A DNA stretch of 64,000 nucleotides from CAYOWK01 sp964407665 (GCA_964407665.1 CAYOWK010000015.1:1-64000), one strand, 5' to 3'; counted from the stretch's first letter, positions 1 to 8,948 are shown. Notes: generated by a model from the sequence alone, not told the origin. Numbers and translations: made by a program.

Positions 1-134
1 GTGGGAACACGCACCGGCCAGCGAAAGCTGGCATTGTACTAAACAAGGCGCGTTTGCACGCGCCCCGGCCTCCCATGCCTGAAAGGGCAAAAAAGGGGGC
101 GAGACGACAGCATCACGGACGGCTCCGCCGGTCC
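1..134 (+). repeat. Dispersed structured repeat, copy A (left-truncated by the window)
   Basis: First of three copies of a ~125-nt non-coding repeat (others at 28116-28240 plus and 42671-42796 minus). It begins inside a GTG-GGAA-CAC hairpin whose outer pairs lie before base 1. Next come a perfect 6-bp stem at 17-32 closed by a GAAA loop, a conserved linker (ATTGTACTAAACAA, 33-46), a 7-bp stem at 47-64, and a variable purine-rich part with a small GAAA-loop hairpin. It ends with GACAGCATCACGGACGGCTC and a hairpin running to about 134. No credible reading frame crosses it. The sequence similarity is seen directly; a function as RNA is inference. Confidence 0.75.
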
Positions 135-282
135 GAACGGGAACCCGCGCCCCAAACTGGAAAACCTGCGGGAACAACAGGGTCTTTGCGGAGTTGTGCC
201 AGTGCTCCGGGCGGGACCTCAGGCAATCCTGTGTAAAGGACAGGTTCTCTGCGCGGGAGTAGGTGGACGGGGGATAGAAGGG

Positions 283-296
283 CGCGACGTGTCGCG
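283..296. promoter_or_regulatory. Perfect inverted repeat just upstream of the Crp/Fnr gene
   Basis: CGCGAC-GT-GTCGCG forms a perfect 6+6 inverted repeat ending 11 bases before the chosen TTG start of the regulator. Its position would suit an autoregulatory operator or a leader hairpin. It does not match a classic FNR or CRP box. Between the repeat element and this site (135-282) I see nothing recognisable except a short hairpin near 229-245. Confidence 0.25.
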
Positions 297-307
297 TACG
301 TGCGGGA

Positions 308-1045
308 TTGAACACACCTCTTTTCACAAAGCTGTCCGGCTTCTTCCGGCTCAGCGCCGAGCTGCGCGCCGATCTTGCGAGCCTCAAGCGCGAGGAGGTG
401 CGGCTGTCGGCCGGCGATTACCTGATCCGTCACGGCGACCGATATCAGGACATGTACCTCGTCGAGGACGGCTGGATGCTCCGCGCACGAGGCCTTCCCG
501 GCGGCACGCGCCAGATCGTCAACGTGCCCCTGGCCGGCGACTTCGTCTGCTACAACGCCATGATGTTCGAGCGCGCCGAGTTCGATCTCGTGGCGCGCAC
601 GCAGGTGAGGCTGTCGCGTTTTGCCTGCCAGTCATTCGAGTCCATGATGCATAACCATCCGGGCCTCGCTGCGGCGCTGGCATGGTCGAACGCCCGCGAA
701 GAGACCCTGCTGGCCGAACGCGTGGTCTCGCTTGGCCGGCGCGATTCCGTCGAGCGCCTGGCACACCTGCTGTGCGAGCTACATGCGCGAATGGCGATGG
801 TCGGTCCCTCGAACGGCGCCGAGATGATCATTCCGCTGATCCAGGAAGATTTCGCCGACATCCTCGGCATCAGCGTGATCCACATCGTGCGGACGTTCAA
901 ACGCCTCGCAATGGAGGACGCCGTCGAATACCGCACGCGCAGGATCTTCATCCGCGATCTGGAAAAGCTCCAGCGGATCGGCGGCTTTGAAAGCCACTAC
1001 CTTCACTTCACGCAGAGGTCGGATGCCCGCTGGTTGCGAGCCTAG
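308..1045 (+). CDS. Crp/Fnr family transcriptional regulator
   Basis: A 245-residue DNA-binding regulator of the Crp/Fnr superfamily. Residues ~10-125 have the pattern of the cyclic-nucleotide-binding beta-roll (GDYLIRHGD near 36-44, LVEDG near 51-55). A long dimerisation helix follows at ~125-160, and a winged helix-turn-helix at ~177-205 (IQEDFADILGISVIHIVRTF). The N-terminus lacks the four-cysteine iron-sulfur pattern of true FNR, and the ligand cannot be read from the sequence. The start is a TTG with no strong ribosome-binding site, but no internal ATG would keep the sensor domain. The gene sits alone, convergent with the alcohol dehydrogenase. Confidence 0.88.
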   Translation: MNTPLFTKLSGFFRLSAELRADLASLKREEVRLSAGDYLIRHGDRYQDMYLVEDGWMLRARGLPGGTRQIVNVPLAGDFVCYNAMMFERAEFDLVARTQVRLSRFACQSFESMMHNHPGLAAALAWSNAREETLLAERVVSLGRRDSVERLAHLLCELHARMAMVGPSNGAEMIIPLIQEDFADILGISVIHIVRTFKRLAMEDAVEYRTRRIFIRDLEKLQRIGGFESHYLHFTQRSDARWLRA

Positions 1046-1076
1046 CCCGGACGGCGAACCGCCCGGGCGAATGTCC

Positions 1077-2141
1077 TCAGGGCTTCAGCACGACCCGGCC
1101 AACGATCTTGCCTTCGCGCAGCTGGTTCAGCGTGGCGTCGGCCTGGTCCAGCGGGCGGGTCTCGACGGGGATCGCCGCGATCTTGCCGGCGCGAACCAGC
1201 TTCATCATCTCGACCGTCTCGCCCAGTGGGCCGGTGTAGGAGCCGACGATGGAGAACGGACGGCTCGGGAAGGCCGGGATCGGCGTCGAGAATTTGCCGC
1301 CGAACAGGCCGATGATGATGATCTCGCCGCCGCGCCGGATCGAGGCGTTGGCGTAGTTGAGCGAGGGCGTCGCGCCGACGAAGTCGACCGCAGCGGCTGC
1401 GCCGCCATCCGTGTCCAGTTTCAGCTGCTTCGACGTCGCCATGTCTTTCGAGTTGTAGACGGCATGCGCTCCAGCCTTCATCGCGGACTCCAGCTTGGAG
1501 TCATCGATGTCGCACGCGATGATCTTCGCCTGCGGGAACATCGCCTTGGCGAACTGCAGACCCATCATGCCGACGCCGCCAAGGCCGACGATCAGGATGG
1601 AATCGCCCTCGCCAATGTTGCGGACCTTGCTCAGCGCCGAATAGGCGGTGATGCCCGAGCACATGTAGGTGGCGGCAAGGCCTTCAGGCACGCCCGTCGC
1701 GTCGAGCAGGTATTTCGGGTGCGGCACCAGCACGTACTCGGAATAGCCGCCGGGGACCTGGATGCCGATCTGGCGCGGCTTGTTGCAGATATGCTCCTGG
1801 TCGCGTTTGCAGACCGAGCACTGGCCGCAGCCGATCCAGGGGAAGACCACGAAGCGCTCGCCGATCTTGCGGCCCTCAAGCAGCGCCTCGGCGTCGGGGC
1901 CGACCTGAGCGAGGGTGCCCTCGATCTCGTGTCCCAGCGTGTGGGGCAGCGCCCGGCCGCGCGACCAGTCGATCTTGTCGCCATCGCCAAGGTCAACATG
2001 GCCGTCCTGCAGGTGGACGTCGGAATGGCAGACGCCGCTGAAGGTGATTTTCACCAGCACTTCCGTGCCCGTCGGTGTCGGGATCTCGGAGACGACTTCC
2101 TGAAGCGGCTGGCCGTAGGCGACAATGGCTTGGCTTTTCAC
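1077..2141 (-). CDS. Zinc-dependent alcohol dehydrogenase (MDR family)
   Basis: A 354-residue cytosolic medium-chain dehydrogenase oxidising an alcohol or reducing an aldehyde with NAD(P). Catalytic zinc ligands are visible as Cys38 (GVCHSD) and His71-Glu72 (GHEIEG), with Cys161 as the likely third ligand. Structural zinc cysteines are 105, 108, 111 and 119. The Rossmann motif GLGGVG lies at 186-191. Length and motif order fit the family; substrate is unknown. It stands alone between the convergent regulator and a co-directional serine hydrolase. Confidence 0.92.
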   Translation of the reverse strand: MKSQAIVAYGQPLQEVVSEIPTPTGTEVLVKITFSGVCHSDVHLQDGHVDLGDGDKIDWSRGRALPHTLGHEIEGTLAQVGPDAEALLEGRKIGERFVVFPWIGCGQCSVCKRDQEHICNKPRQIGIQVPGGYSEYVLVPHPKYLLDATGVPEGLAATYMCSGITAYSALSKVRNIGEGDSILIVGLGGVGMMGLQFAKAMFPQAKIIACDIDDSKLESAMKAGAHAVYNSKDMATSKQLKLDTDGGAAAAVDFVGATPSLNYANASIRRGGEIIIIGLFGGKFSTPIPAFPSRPFSIVGSYTGPLGETVEMMKLVRAGKIAAIPVETRPLDQADATLNQLREGKIVGRVVLKP

Positions 2142-2261
2142 GGGCGAAACGCTCCTCTGGACGGGTACTGCGCCATTCGCATGGGCCGGCGCGCTGGGAT
2201 TCGATCCTGCGTTAGCATGGGGAGCCCGCAGAATAGAAGGCCTTACAGGACAGCCCGCCCG

Positions 2262-3320
2262 CTAATGCGCAGGCAGCGCCGCCATGATCCGCAGCCACAG
2301 CTGCTGGTTGAAATCCGGCCCCGGCGCCTGCCTTCCGGTGCGAACGACAATCAGACCGAGGCTGGGAACGACATACAGCTTTCGGTCCTGCGCGCCTTGC
2401 GCCGCCACCAGATCGGCAGGAGCCGCAGGAATCAGCCGCCCTTCCGTCCGCCTGGGAGCATCGCCGACACCGAGCGACCACTCTGCAGAATTCAGCCACC
2501 ACAGCCGTCCATAGGCCGGGTTTCTGGCCGAAGGGCGGAACAGGGCCTCCAGCTGGGTTTTCGAGATGACCCGGGTTCCGCGTTCGGAGACGCCGCCCTT
2601 GAGAACAAGCGCCCCCATCTTCGCGATATCCTCCGGGGTCGTCACGAGGCCCGTCGGGTTGCCGACACTGGCGAACCCGGCCGGACGTGGCCGCCAGCTG
2701 GTATTCGACATGCCTGCCGGCACAGACAGCCACACCTTGGTCAGCTCCTGCAGCGGACGTCCCGATACAGTTTCCAGAACCGGTTTCAGCACCGCGTAGG
2801 CCGGGGTGTTGTAGAAGTACGCGCTTCCGGCCGGCGCCGCGAACGCAAGCTGCTCGTCGAGTCCGGACGTCATCTCCAGCAGATGCAGGACGGTGATCGC
2901 GACCTCCTGCTCCGGCGCGGCCTTCGACCAGCCGGCCCCGATGATCGACGAGACCGGCCTGCCGACATCCAGCAGGCCCTTGTCGATGGCGACGCCGGTC
3001 AGGATCGCAATGAAACTCTTCTGCTGCGAAGCGACGTCCTCCAGCAGGGCGCCGTCATGGGTCTCGCCATGGACAAAGTTCGCCCGGAAGGCGGCTGCGC
3101 TGTCGGGAACCGGCCAGTTGCGTTCCACAACCGTCCTGCCGTTCTGGTTGACCAGGAATCCGGTGGTGTTCTGGGCGCCGACCCAATCGGTCAACTGTGC
3201 CAGCGCTACCTGGTTCCAGGCCGCCTCGCTCGCTACGGGCGGATTGGATTGCGGCGCGCCAGCGCATCCGGAGACTGTGACAAGCATGGCTGCGGCGGCG
3301 CAGGCGATCAGTCGTTTCAT
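2262..3320 (-). CDS. Serine hydrolase lipoprotein (beta-lactamase/class C fold)
   Basis: A 352-residue exported lipoprotein. Residues 1-19 form a signal peptide ending in the lipobox VSGC, so Cys19 should be lipidated. The mature part has the penicillin-binding-protein-like fold. The active-site SxxK is Ser98-Gln-Gln-Lys101, followed by the FYNT stretch near 169-172 that supplies the tyrosine/asparagine motif in this family. Such proteins act as esterases, DD-peptidases or amidases at the envelope, and the substrate is not predictable here. It lies 60 bases downstream of hisI on the same strand, possibly co-transcribed. Confidence 0.85.
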   Translation of the reverse strand: MKRLIACAAAAMLVTVSGCAGAPQSNPPVASEAAWNQVALAQLTDWVGAQNTTGFLVNQNGRTVVERNWPVPDSAAAFRANFVHGETHDGALLEDVASQQKSFIAILTGVAIDKGLLDVGRPVSSIIGAGWSKAAPEQEVAITVLHLLEMTSGLDEQLAFAAPAGSAYFYNTPAYAVLKPVLETVSGRPLQELTKVWLSVPAGMSNTSWRPRPAGFASVGNPTGLVTTPEDIAKMGALVLKGGVSERGTRVISKTQLEALFRPSARNPAYGRLWWLNSAEWSLGVGDAPRRTEGRLIPAAPADLVAAQGAQDRKLYVVPSLGLIVVRTGRQAPGPDFNQQLWLRIMAALPAH

Positions 3321-3380
3321 TGGGCGCGTCCCGTTGAGTGCCGTGAACGCTACCGCCGCGTATCCATCAAGGGAAGACGA

Positions 3381-3761
3381 TCACCCCTCGTTGAGCCCGT
3401 CCGTTCCGGCAATCCGGTAGAAGCAGGATCGCCGCCCGGTATGGCAGGCGGCGCCTGTCTGGCGGACCTTGAGCAGCACCGCATCCTGATCGCAGTCGAC
3501 CCGCGCCTCCACGACGTGCTGCTCGTGGCCGGAGGTGTCGCCCTTTCGCCAGAGCTGGCCGCGAGACCGCGACCAGTAAACGGCGCGTCCCGTCTCCAGC
3601 GTCAGCCTGAGGGCCTCAGCGTTCATCCACGCCAGCATCAGCACCTCGCCGGTGTCCGCATCCTGCGCGATCGCGGCGATGAGGCCATGCGCGTCGAACT
3701 TCGGGCGAAGCTCGCGGGTTTCGTCCTGGGCCGAGCCGGAAAGGGGAGAGGGGTAAGTCAT
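3381..3761 (-). CDS. hisI: Phosphoribosyl-AMP cyclohydrolase
   Basis: A 126-residue enzyme of histidine synthesis that opens the adenine ring of phosphoribosyl-AMP to give the formimino-AICAR nucleotide (HisI step). It has the diagnostic WRKGDTSGHEQ block at 71-81, the metal-binding VDCDQDA at 88-94, and the zinc cysteines Cys90, Cys106 and Cys113 (GAACHTGRRSCF). Length is normal for the monofunctional form without a HisE domain. It is separated from other his genes; hisC lies about 31 kb away. Confidence 0.95.
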   Translation of the reverse strand: MTYPSPLSGSAQDETRELRPKFDAHGLIAAIAQDADTGEVLMLAWMNAEALRLTLETGRAVYWSRSRGQLWRKGDTSGHEQHVVEARVDCDQDAVLLKVRQTGAACHTGRRSCFYRIAGTDGLNEG

Positions 3762-3806
3762 GTCGGCGGCTTAGCGCGAAGCGAAGCCGCCGTCACGGCG
3801 CCGCAT

Positions 3807-4535
3807 CTACTGTCCGGCCGGCTCGGTGGAGTAGCTGACCGCAAACTCCACCAGGACAGGCCTGGCCGCCCGCATCTCCGGGCTGTCCGACCGGAACACG
3901 GTCTCGGAGCCAGCGGACACAGCCACTGTCTCTCCTTCGGTCAGGCCGTCGGGCAGACCGAAGAACAGGTCAACATGGCAGTTGCCGCCGGCCGGCGTGG
4001 TGAAGCGCCCGCCGAGCCAGTCCGTTGTCTCGCCCTCATTGTGGTTCTGGAAGCCGATCAGGCTGAAGGGGCCTCCATTGGCCTCCTCCGCCTGCTCAAG
4101 CGTCGCCCCGATCGTCAGCCCGCCTGGACCGACCCACTGGGTCTCGGGGGCGTTTACCCGGACATGGCGAGGGCCGCCTTCCGTCTCACCGAACCAGAAC
4201 ATCTCGACCCGCATCGCGGGCTCATTGGGGAACAGGACGAGCGCGGTTTCATCGCTTTCAACCCAGGGGACGGTTTCCTCGGTGAGGTTCTCCGCCCCGT
4301 GGTTCTCCGCCAGTTCGGCGCGAGACGTATCGCCGGTGATGAAGGCCGCCTGGCTGCAATCCAGCTGGGGGATGAGCGGACCGTCATGGCCGCCTTCATC
4401 GTCAGCTTCCGCGGCGGCGGTCTCAGGCGCCACCGGCGCCTCCTGCTCCGGCTGACAGGCGGCGAGCCCTGCTACCAGCACGAGCGCCACGGCGGTGTTT
4501 ACAACGGTCTTGCGGATCACGGTTCGACTTTCCAT
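3807..4535 (-). CDS. Envelope lipoprotein of unknown function
   Basis: A 242-residue predicted lipoprotein from the ATG at 4535. That start gives a clean signal peptide (MESRTVIRKTVV then a hydrophobic stretch) ending at LAAC, with AGGAAG nine bases upstream. The open frame extends to 4613, but the extra residues are not signal-like. After an acidic Ala/Glu linker, the mature part contains single cysteines near LDCSQ and GNCHVD that could form one disulfide. I do not recognise the domain. It is divergent from the DUF2235 gene. Confidence 0.75.
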   Translation of the reverse strand: MESRTVIRKTVVNTAVALVLVAGLAACQPEQEAPVAPETAAAEADDEGGHDGPLIPQLDCSQAAFITGDTSRAELAENHGAENLTEETVPWVESDETALVLFPNEPAMRVEMFWFGETEGGPRHVRVNAPETQWVGPGGLTIGATLEQAEEANGGPFSLIGFQNHNEGETTDWLGGRFTTPAGGNCHVDLFFGLPDGLTEGETVAVSAGSETVFRSDSPEMRAARPVLVEFAVSYSTEPAGQ

Positions 4536-4668
4536 CAGCAGCCGCTTCCTCATGCGGCAGTCTATCTGACCCCAGTCTGCAGACGATGTCGATTGGTCCT
4601 GATGCGCGAGCATGTTGGCGAATTCGCTGGCGGCGCCTTAGGGTGGAATTCACAGGGCGGGGTTCCCC

Positions 4669-6162
4669 ATGAAACGTCATATCGTCTGTTTCGACGGCAC
4701 CTGGCAGCAGCTTCGCCAGAAGGAGCTGACCAATATTGGCGTCATCGCCCGCAGTGTCGCCCACACCGCAAAGGGACCTGACGGGCGCGACATCCCCCAG
4801 ATCGTCATCTACTCGCAGGGCGTGGGCTCCAACACCGAGGCGCTGGGGGAGGCGGGTTTCGTAACGGACTTCCAGCGCGATCTCAACAAGATGGTCGGCG
4901 GCGTCTTTGGCGGCGGCCTCGAGGATACGCTGGTCGACGCCTATCTGCGGCTCTGTTTCAACTACGAGGCCGACGACGAGATCTACATTTTCGGCTTCAG
5001 TCGCGGCGCCTTCACCGCCCGCAGCATGACCGGGCTGATCAACACCTCTGGCATCATTAGCCGCATGCATGCGGAGAAGGCGTGGGACGCGTTCCGGCTT
5101 TACCGGACCAAACCCAAGCCCACAGCCAGCGACGAGGAGAAAGCGGTCTACACGGCGCGCTTGCGCGACTTCCGTGAGACCCACGGCAAGGGCAGGCGCG
5201 CGGAGGACGGCAGCCGCATCCGGTCGGACGAGGCGCCCAAGATCACCTACATTGGCGTTTTCGATACCGTCGGCCAGCGCGGCATGCCTGATGCGCTGGG
5301 CGGGCTCGCCCGCGTGTTCAACAAGCAGTACGGCTTCCACGATTTGCGCATCTGCCCGAACGTGCAGTCGGCCCGCCACGCCCTTGCCATCGACGAGCGG
5401 CGGCTGGGTTTCCCGCCGACCCAGTGGGAGCATCTCGAGGAAGCCAACGCCGAAGCCCGCAAGCGCCCCGGCGCCGATCCCGATCGCACCTACTACCAGC
5501 AGCGCTGGTTCATCGGCACGCACGGCGATGTCGGCGGCGGCGAGGGCTCGCCGCTCTCGGCGGCCCCGCTGAAATGGATCGCCGAGGGCGCCCGCGATGC
5601 CGGATTGCGCTTCTATGACCGGCACGGCGAGGATGAATCGCCCCTGTTCACGGCGATCCGTGAGGCGGGCATGTGTTTTGACGCGCGCATCTCGCGGCCG
5701 AAATTCATGAAGTCGCTTTCGCCAATGAACTATCCGCTCGCCGCGCGCCGCATCTGGCCGAAGACGGTCCAGCCCAGCTACGAGGATATCGAAAGCATGG
5801 TGGACGCGACCGTCATGCTGCGGGCCCAGATCGCGAAGAAGCCGCGCTACAAGCCCGCCGCCCTCAAGCCGTATCGCAAGCTTCTGAAGGCCGACGCCAA
5901 ATCGGGTCTGGCTGCAGCAGAGGCTTTCTTCGAGCCAGGGCCGCTGGAGCCATTTGATCCGGACGGACCTTACGCACGCAACCTCTCCGCGTCAGCTGCT
6001 GCAGCCCCTGTGCTTTTGCACCCCGGGTCTTCAACTTCGCAGCCTCAACCTGAGGCGGCAGCGGCGCCCGACCAGATCCCCGAAAATCCGGCGGCCAACG
6101 CTGATATTCAGCAAGCCGACCCGGTACGTCGCGGTCTCTTCAAGGCGTCGACTGCGCCATGA
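4669..6162 (+). CDS. DUF2235 (alpha/beta-hydrolase-like) protein
   Basis: A 497-residue protein of the DUF2235 family, related to alpha/beta hydrolases and to type VI secretion phospholipase effectors. It opens with the family signature MKRHIVCFDGTW and has the nucleophile elbow GFSRGA at 109-114, giving Ser111 as probable nucleophile. The last ~65 residues are a low-complexity Ala/Pro tail. There is no signal peptide and no VgrG, PAAR or immunity-like gene next to it, so an effector role is not supported. Its stop overlaps the next start (ATGA), indicating translational coupling with the DUF2007 gene. Confidence 0.85.
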   Translation: MKRHIVCFDGTWQQLRQKELTNIGVIARSVAHTAKGPDGRDIPQIVIYSQGVGSNTEALGEAGFVTDFQRDLNKMVGGVFGGGLEDTLVDAYLRLCFNYEADDEIYIFGFSRGAFTARSMTGLINTSGIISRMHAEKAWDAFRLYRTKPKPTASDEEKAVYTARLRDFRETHGKGRRAEDGSRIRSDEAPKITYIGVFDTVGQRGMPDALGGLARVFNKQYGFHDLRICPNVQSARHALAIDERRLGFPPTQWEHLEEANAEARKRPGADPDRTYYQQRWFIGTHGDVGGGEGSPLSAAPLKWIAEGARDAGLRFYDRHGEDESPLFTAIREAGMCFDARISRPKFMKSLSPMNYPLAARRIWPKTVQPSYEDIESMVDATVMLRAQIAKKPRYKPAALKPYRKLLKADAKSGLAAAEAFFEPGPLEPFDPDGPYARNLSASAAAAPVLLHPGSSTSQPQPEAAAAPDQIPENPAANADIQQADPVRRGLFKASTAP

Positions 6163-6557
6163 GGGGCCAACGAGATTATGCAGTAGTAGGCGCCTACCAT
6201 GGCCTTGAAGAAGGCGAAGTCGTCGCCACGACCCTGCGGGCTGGGGGCATTGATGCGTTCGTTGGCAATGCGCACCATGCCACCAACGACTGGCTGTACC
6301 TGAGGGCGATGGGCGGAGCGCAGGTTTTTGTCCCGAGCTGGCGGCTGGATGAAGCGCGAAGTCTGCTTCTCGATCAGATCACAGGCGCAGAAGCGGTTGC
6401 GGAAACTGAGGTGCCCTTGATCCGCCGGGACCGATGGAAATTCTGGATCGCAATATTCTTCATGGATCCGCCTCTGGCTCTGCTCGGATGCGTGGCCCTT
6501 CTGGCGCTTGCCTGGGAGCGAGTGTTCGCAGAAACGGACGCAGAAGCGCATTCTTAG
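6159..6557 (+). CDS. DUF2007-like protein with C-terminal membrane segment
   Basis: A 132-residue protein. Residues ~5-75 resemble the DUF2007 putative signal-transducing domain (EGEVVATTLRAGGIDAFVGN, then AQVFVPSWRLDEARSLL). One hydrophobic helix near 95-122 should anchor it in the inner membrane. The start overlaps the DUF2235 stop by four bases, so the two are probably made together. Role unknown. Confidence 0.75.
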   Translation: MRGQRDYAVVGAYHGLEEGEVVATTLRAGGIDAFVGNAHHATNDWLYLRAMGGAQVFVPSWRLDEARSLLLDQITGAEAVAETEVPLIRRDRWKFWIAIFFMDPPLALLGCVALLALAWERVFAETDAEAHS

Positions 6558-6611
6558 CGTCCGGGAGTCACAATCGGCTTCAGCAGCCAGCGCCTTGAAG
6601 GCGGGCGTGGC

Positions 6612-7226
6612 CTACTTGCCCGCCAGCCGCATGAAGCGCTCGCGCAGTTCGCGGTCGGTCTTGAAGACGCCAGTGAACATCGTGGTGATGGTCGAGACGT
6701 CGGCGTGGTGAACGCCGCGAGTCGTCATGCATTGATGCTTGGCGTCGATCAGCACGGCCACGCCATGCGGCGCGAGCGTCTCGTCGATCGCCTGCGTGAT
6801 CTGGGCCGTCATGGTTTCCTGCGACTGCAGGCGGCGGGCGTAGATCTCGACCACGCGCGCCAGCTTCGAGATTCCCACCACCTTGTCGGTCGGCATATAG
6901 GCGACGCACGCCTTTCCGAGGAAGGGCGCGATGTGATGCTCGCAATGGGACTCGACGTCGATGTCCCGCAGCATGACGATGTCATCGTAGCCCTGCACGT
7001 CGTCGAATGTCCGGCTGAGATAGGTGATCGGATCGTCACGATAGCCTGAAAACCACTCGTCGTAAGCGTCAAGCACACGTCCGGGCGTATCGATGAGCCC
7101 TTCGCGCTTCGGATCATCGCCCGCCCAGGCGATCAGCGTGCGCACAGCCTCTTCGGCCGCTTCGCGGGTCGGACGCTCCACAGGCTGGGGAGACAGGTTC
7201 AGTTTACCCTTGATCACGGCGTCCAT
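6612..7226 (-). CDS. folE: GTP cyclohydrolase I
   Basis: A 204-residue enzyme converting GTP to dihydroneopterin triphosphate, the first step of tetrahydrofolate synthesis. The zinc site is clear: Cys95 and His98 in SHCEHH (94-98 region) and Cys166 in HQCMTTRGV. The MPTDKVVGISKLARVVEIYARRLQ block spans about 111-134 and identifies the family. The start at 7226 has AGGGT a few bases upstream. It lies alone and convergent with the DUF2007 gene. Confidence 0.96.
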   Translation of the reverse strand: MDAVIKGKLNLSPQPVERPTREAAEEAVRTLIAWAGDDPKREGLIDTPGRVLDAYDEWFSGYRDDPITYLSRTFDDVQGYDDIVMLRDIDVESHCEHHIAPFLGKACVAYMPTDKVVGISKLARVVEIYARRLQSQETMTAQITQAIDETLAPHGVAVLIDAKHQCMTTRGVHHADVSTITTMFTGVFKTDRELRERFMRLAGK

Positions 7227-7454
7227 TTTCTACCCTGGGGCCCTTCTGGGGCGTTCCTGAACCGGGAGGCGGGGGTCGAGCCAGGGGCAGGAACCATCAG
7301 GCGACCTGACCCAGACTTAACGCCCGCTCGCATTGAACCCAACACATTGCTTGGCGCCGGGTCGCGTGACAGATAGGCGCAACTTCCGGGCGCGCCAACT
7401 GCCAGCGCCCGCCTTATCTTATATTCCTGAAGGAACGGAAAGACCGCCCTGGCC

Positions 7455-8828
7455 ATGGACATCCGCCTAACCAATACCCTGTCGCGCGAGAAGGAAGTCT
7501 TCTCGCCTGCCGATCCCGGCCGGGTGACGATGTATGTCTGCGGCCCCACGGTCTATTCGTACGCTCATATCGGCAACGCCCGTCCGCCCGTGGTTTTCGA
7601 CACCCTCTTCCGGCTTCTGCGCCTGAAATACGGGGCGGAGCACGTGCTGTACGCCTCGAACATCACCGATGTGGACGACAAGATCATCACCGCCGCTGCG
7701 GAAAGCGGGAAGCCGATCGGCGAGATCACCGCCCATTATGAGCAGGTCTACCGGGACGACATGGGCGCTCTGGGCGTCATCGAGCCCACCTTCCGGCCGC
7801 GCGCAACCGAGCACATCGCCGGAATGATCGAGATGATCGGCGTGCTCAAGGCGGGCGGCCACGCCTACCAGACGTCGAATGGCGTCCTGTTCGACGTGCC
7901 CTCCATGCCAGCTTACGGCAAGCTGTCGGGTCGGAACCGCGACGACATGATCGCCGGCGCCCGCGTCGAGGTGGACCCCGAAAAACACGATCCCGCCGAC
8001 TTCGCACTCTGGAAGGCGTCCAAGCCGGGCGAACCCGCCGAAGCGCGCTGGGACAGCCCCTATGGCGAAGGTCGGCCTGGCTGGGCCATCGAATGCTCCG
8101 TCATGGCGAGGGCGGTTCTCGGCGAGACCATCGACATCCACGGCGGCGGGCAGGACCTGATCTTCCCGCACCACGAAAACGAGATCGCCCAGAGCGAGTG
8201 CGCCCATGGCAAGCCGATGGCGCGCTACTGGCTCCACAACGGCTTCCTCTCGATGGACGCCGAGAAGATGTCGAAGAGCCTCGGCAACGTGAAGACGGTG
8301 CACGAGCTCCTGAAATCGCATCCGGCCGAGGTGCTGCGCTTCGCTCTGCTGTCCGCCCACTACCGTGGGCCGCTCGATTGGACGGACAGCCTGCTCGCCC
8401 AGTCGAAGGCGACGCTGGACCGGCTCTACAATGCCCTCCGCCGCATGAACACGGCTGAGCCGCTGGATACCGGCGTTCCCGAGCGGCTGCTGGCGGCGCT
8501 GTGCGACGACCTCAACACGCCGCAGGCGCTTGCTGAACTGTCGGCGCTGGCGACCGAAGCCAACAAGGCGCCGGAAGCCGCATGGCCGCAGCTGAAGGGC
8601 GAGATTCTGGCCGCCGGCCGTCTTCTCGGCCTCCTCCAGCAGGACCCGGATGTCTGGGCGCGTGGCGACGAGGGCGACGCCGCCCGCATCGATGCGTTGG
8701 TGGCCGAACGCTTTGCAGCCCGCGGCGCCCGCGACTTCGCGAGAGCCGACGAGATCCGCAAGCAGCTGGCCGCCGAAGGCGTCGAGATCATGGACGGCGC
8801 CAACGGAAGCACCTGGCGCAAGGTCTAG
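7455..8828 (+). CDS. cysS: Cysteinyl-tRNA synthetase
   Basis: A 457-residue class I aminoacyl-tRNA synthetase that charges tRNA-Cys. The ATP-binding HIGH-type motif appears as AHIGNARP near 38-44 with the zinc/substrate cysteine Cys29 (YVCGPT). The KMSKS loop is near 270 (EKMSKSLGN). Length and the C-terminal helical anticodon-binding part are normal. It is divergent from folE; the 228-base gap between them holds no gene I can see. An inverted repeat follows at 8869. Confidence 0.97.
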   Translation: MDIRLTNTLSREKEVFSPADPGRVTMYVCGPTVYSYAHIGNARPPVVFDTLFRLLRLKYGAEHVLYASNITDVDDKIITAAAESGKPIGEITAHYEQVYRDDMGALGVIEPTFRPRATEHIAGMIEMIGVLKAGGHAYQTSNGVLFDVPSMPAYGKLSGRNRDDMIAGARVEVDPEKHDPADFALWKASKPGEPAEARWDSPYGEGRPGWAIECSVMARAVLGETIDIHGGGQDLIFPHHENEIAQSECAHGKPMARYWLHNGFLSMDAEKMSKSLGNVKTVHELLKSHPAEVLRFALLSAHYRGPLDWTDSLLAQSKATLDRLYNALRRMNTAEPLDTGVPERLLAALCDDLNTPQALAELSALATEANKAPEAAWPQLKGEILAAGRLLGLLQQDPDVWARGDEGDAARIDALVAERFAARGARDFARADEIRKQLAAEGVEIMDGANGSTWRKV

Positions 8829-8868
8829 AATCTCGGCGGCGAGCCGACCGTACCGCCATTGACCAATG

Positions 8869-8897
8869 CGTTAACAGAGGGCACGCCCCCGTTAACG
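8869..8897. promoter_or_regulatory. Inverted repeat with TTAAC half-sites upstream of the chemoreceptor
   Basis: CGTTAAC and GTTAACG face each other across 15 bases, and the inside also pairs (GAGGG with CCCCC), so the site could form one long hairpin. It is 40 bases after the cysS stop and 52 before the chemoreceptor start, so it could end cysS transcription or act as an operator. There is no T-run. The half-sites look like TTAA boxes, but the spacing does not fit the CtrA consensus TTAA-N7-TTAA. Confidence 0.3.
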
Positions 8898-8948
8898 ATG
8901 CGGGAATACCTGTCCACTAGCATCAACCCAATCCGGAAGGGGTTGGGC

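Noticed and set aside
987..4781. A 1264-codon open frame on the plus strand
   Set aside because: It runs antisense to adh, the serine hydrolase, hisI and the lipoprotein gene, which have clear family motifs. Long antisense frames are expected at this GC content.
4669..6162. DUF2235 protein as a type VI secretion effector
   Set aside because: No VgrG, PAAR, Hcp, chaperone or immunity-like gene is adjacent, so only the fold family is claimed.
8869..8897. CtrA binding site at the TTAAC repeat
   Set aside because: The two TTAA boxes face each other and are 17 bases apart; the CtrA consensus needs direct TTAA-N7-TTAA.
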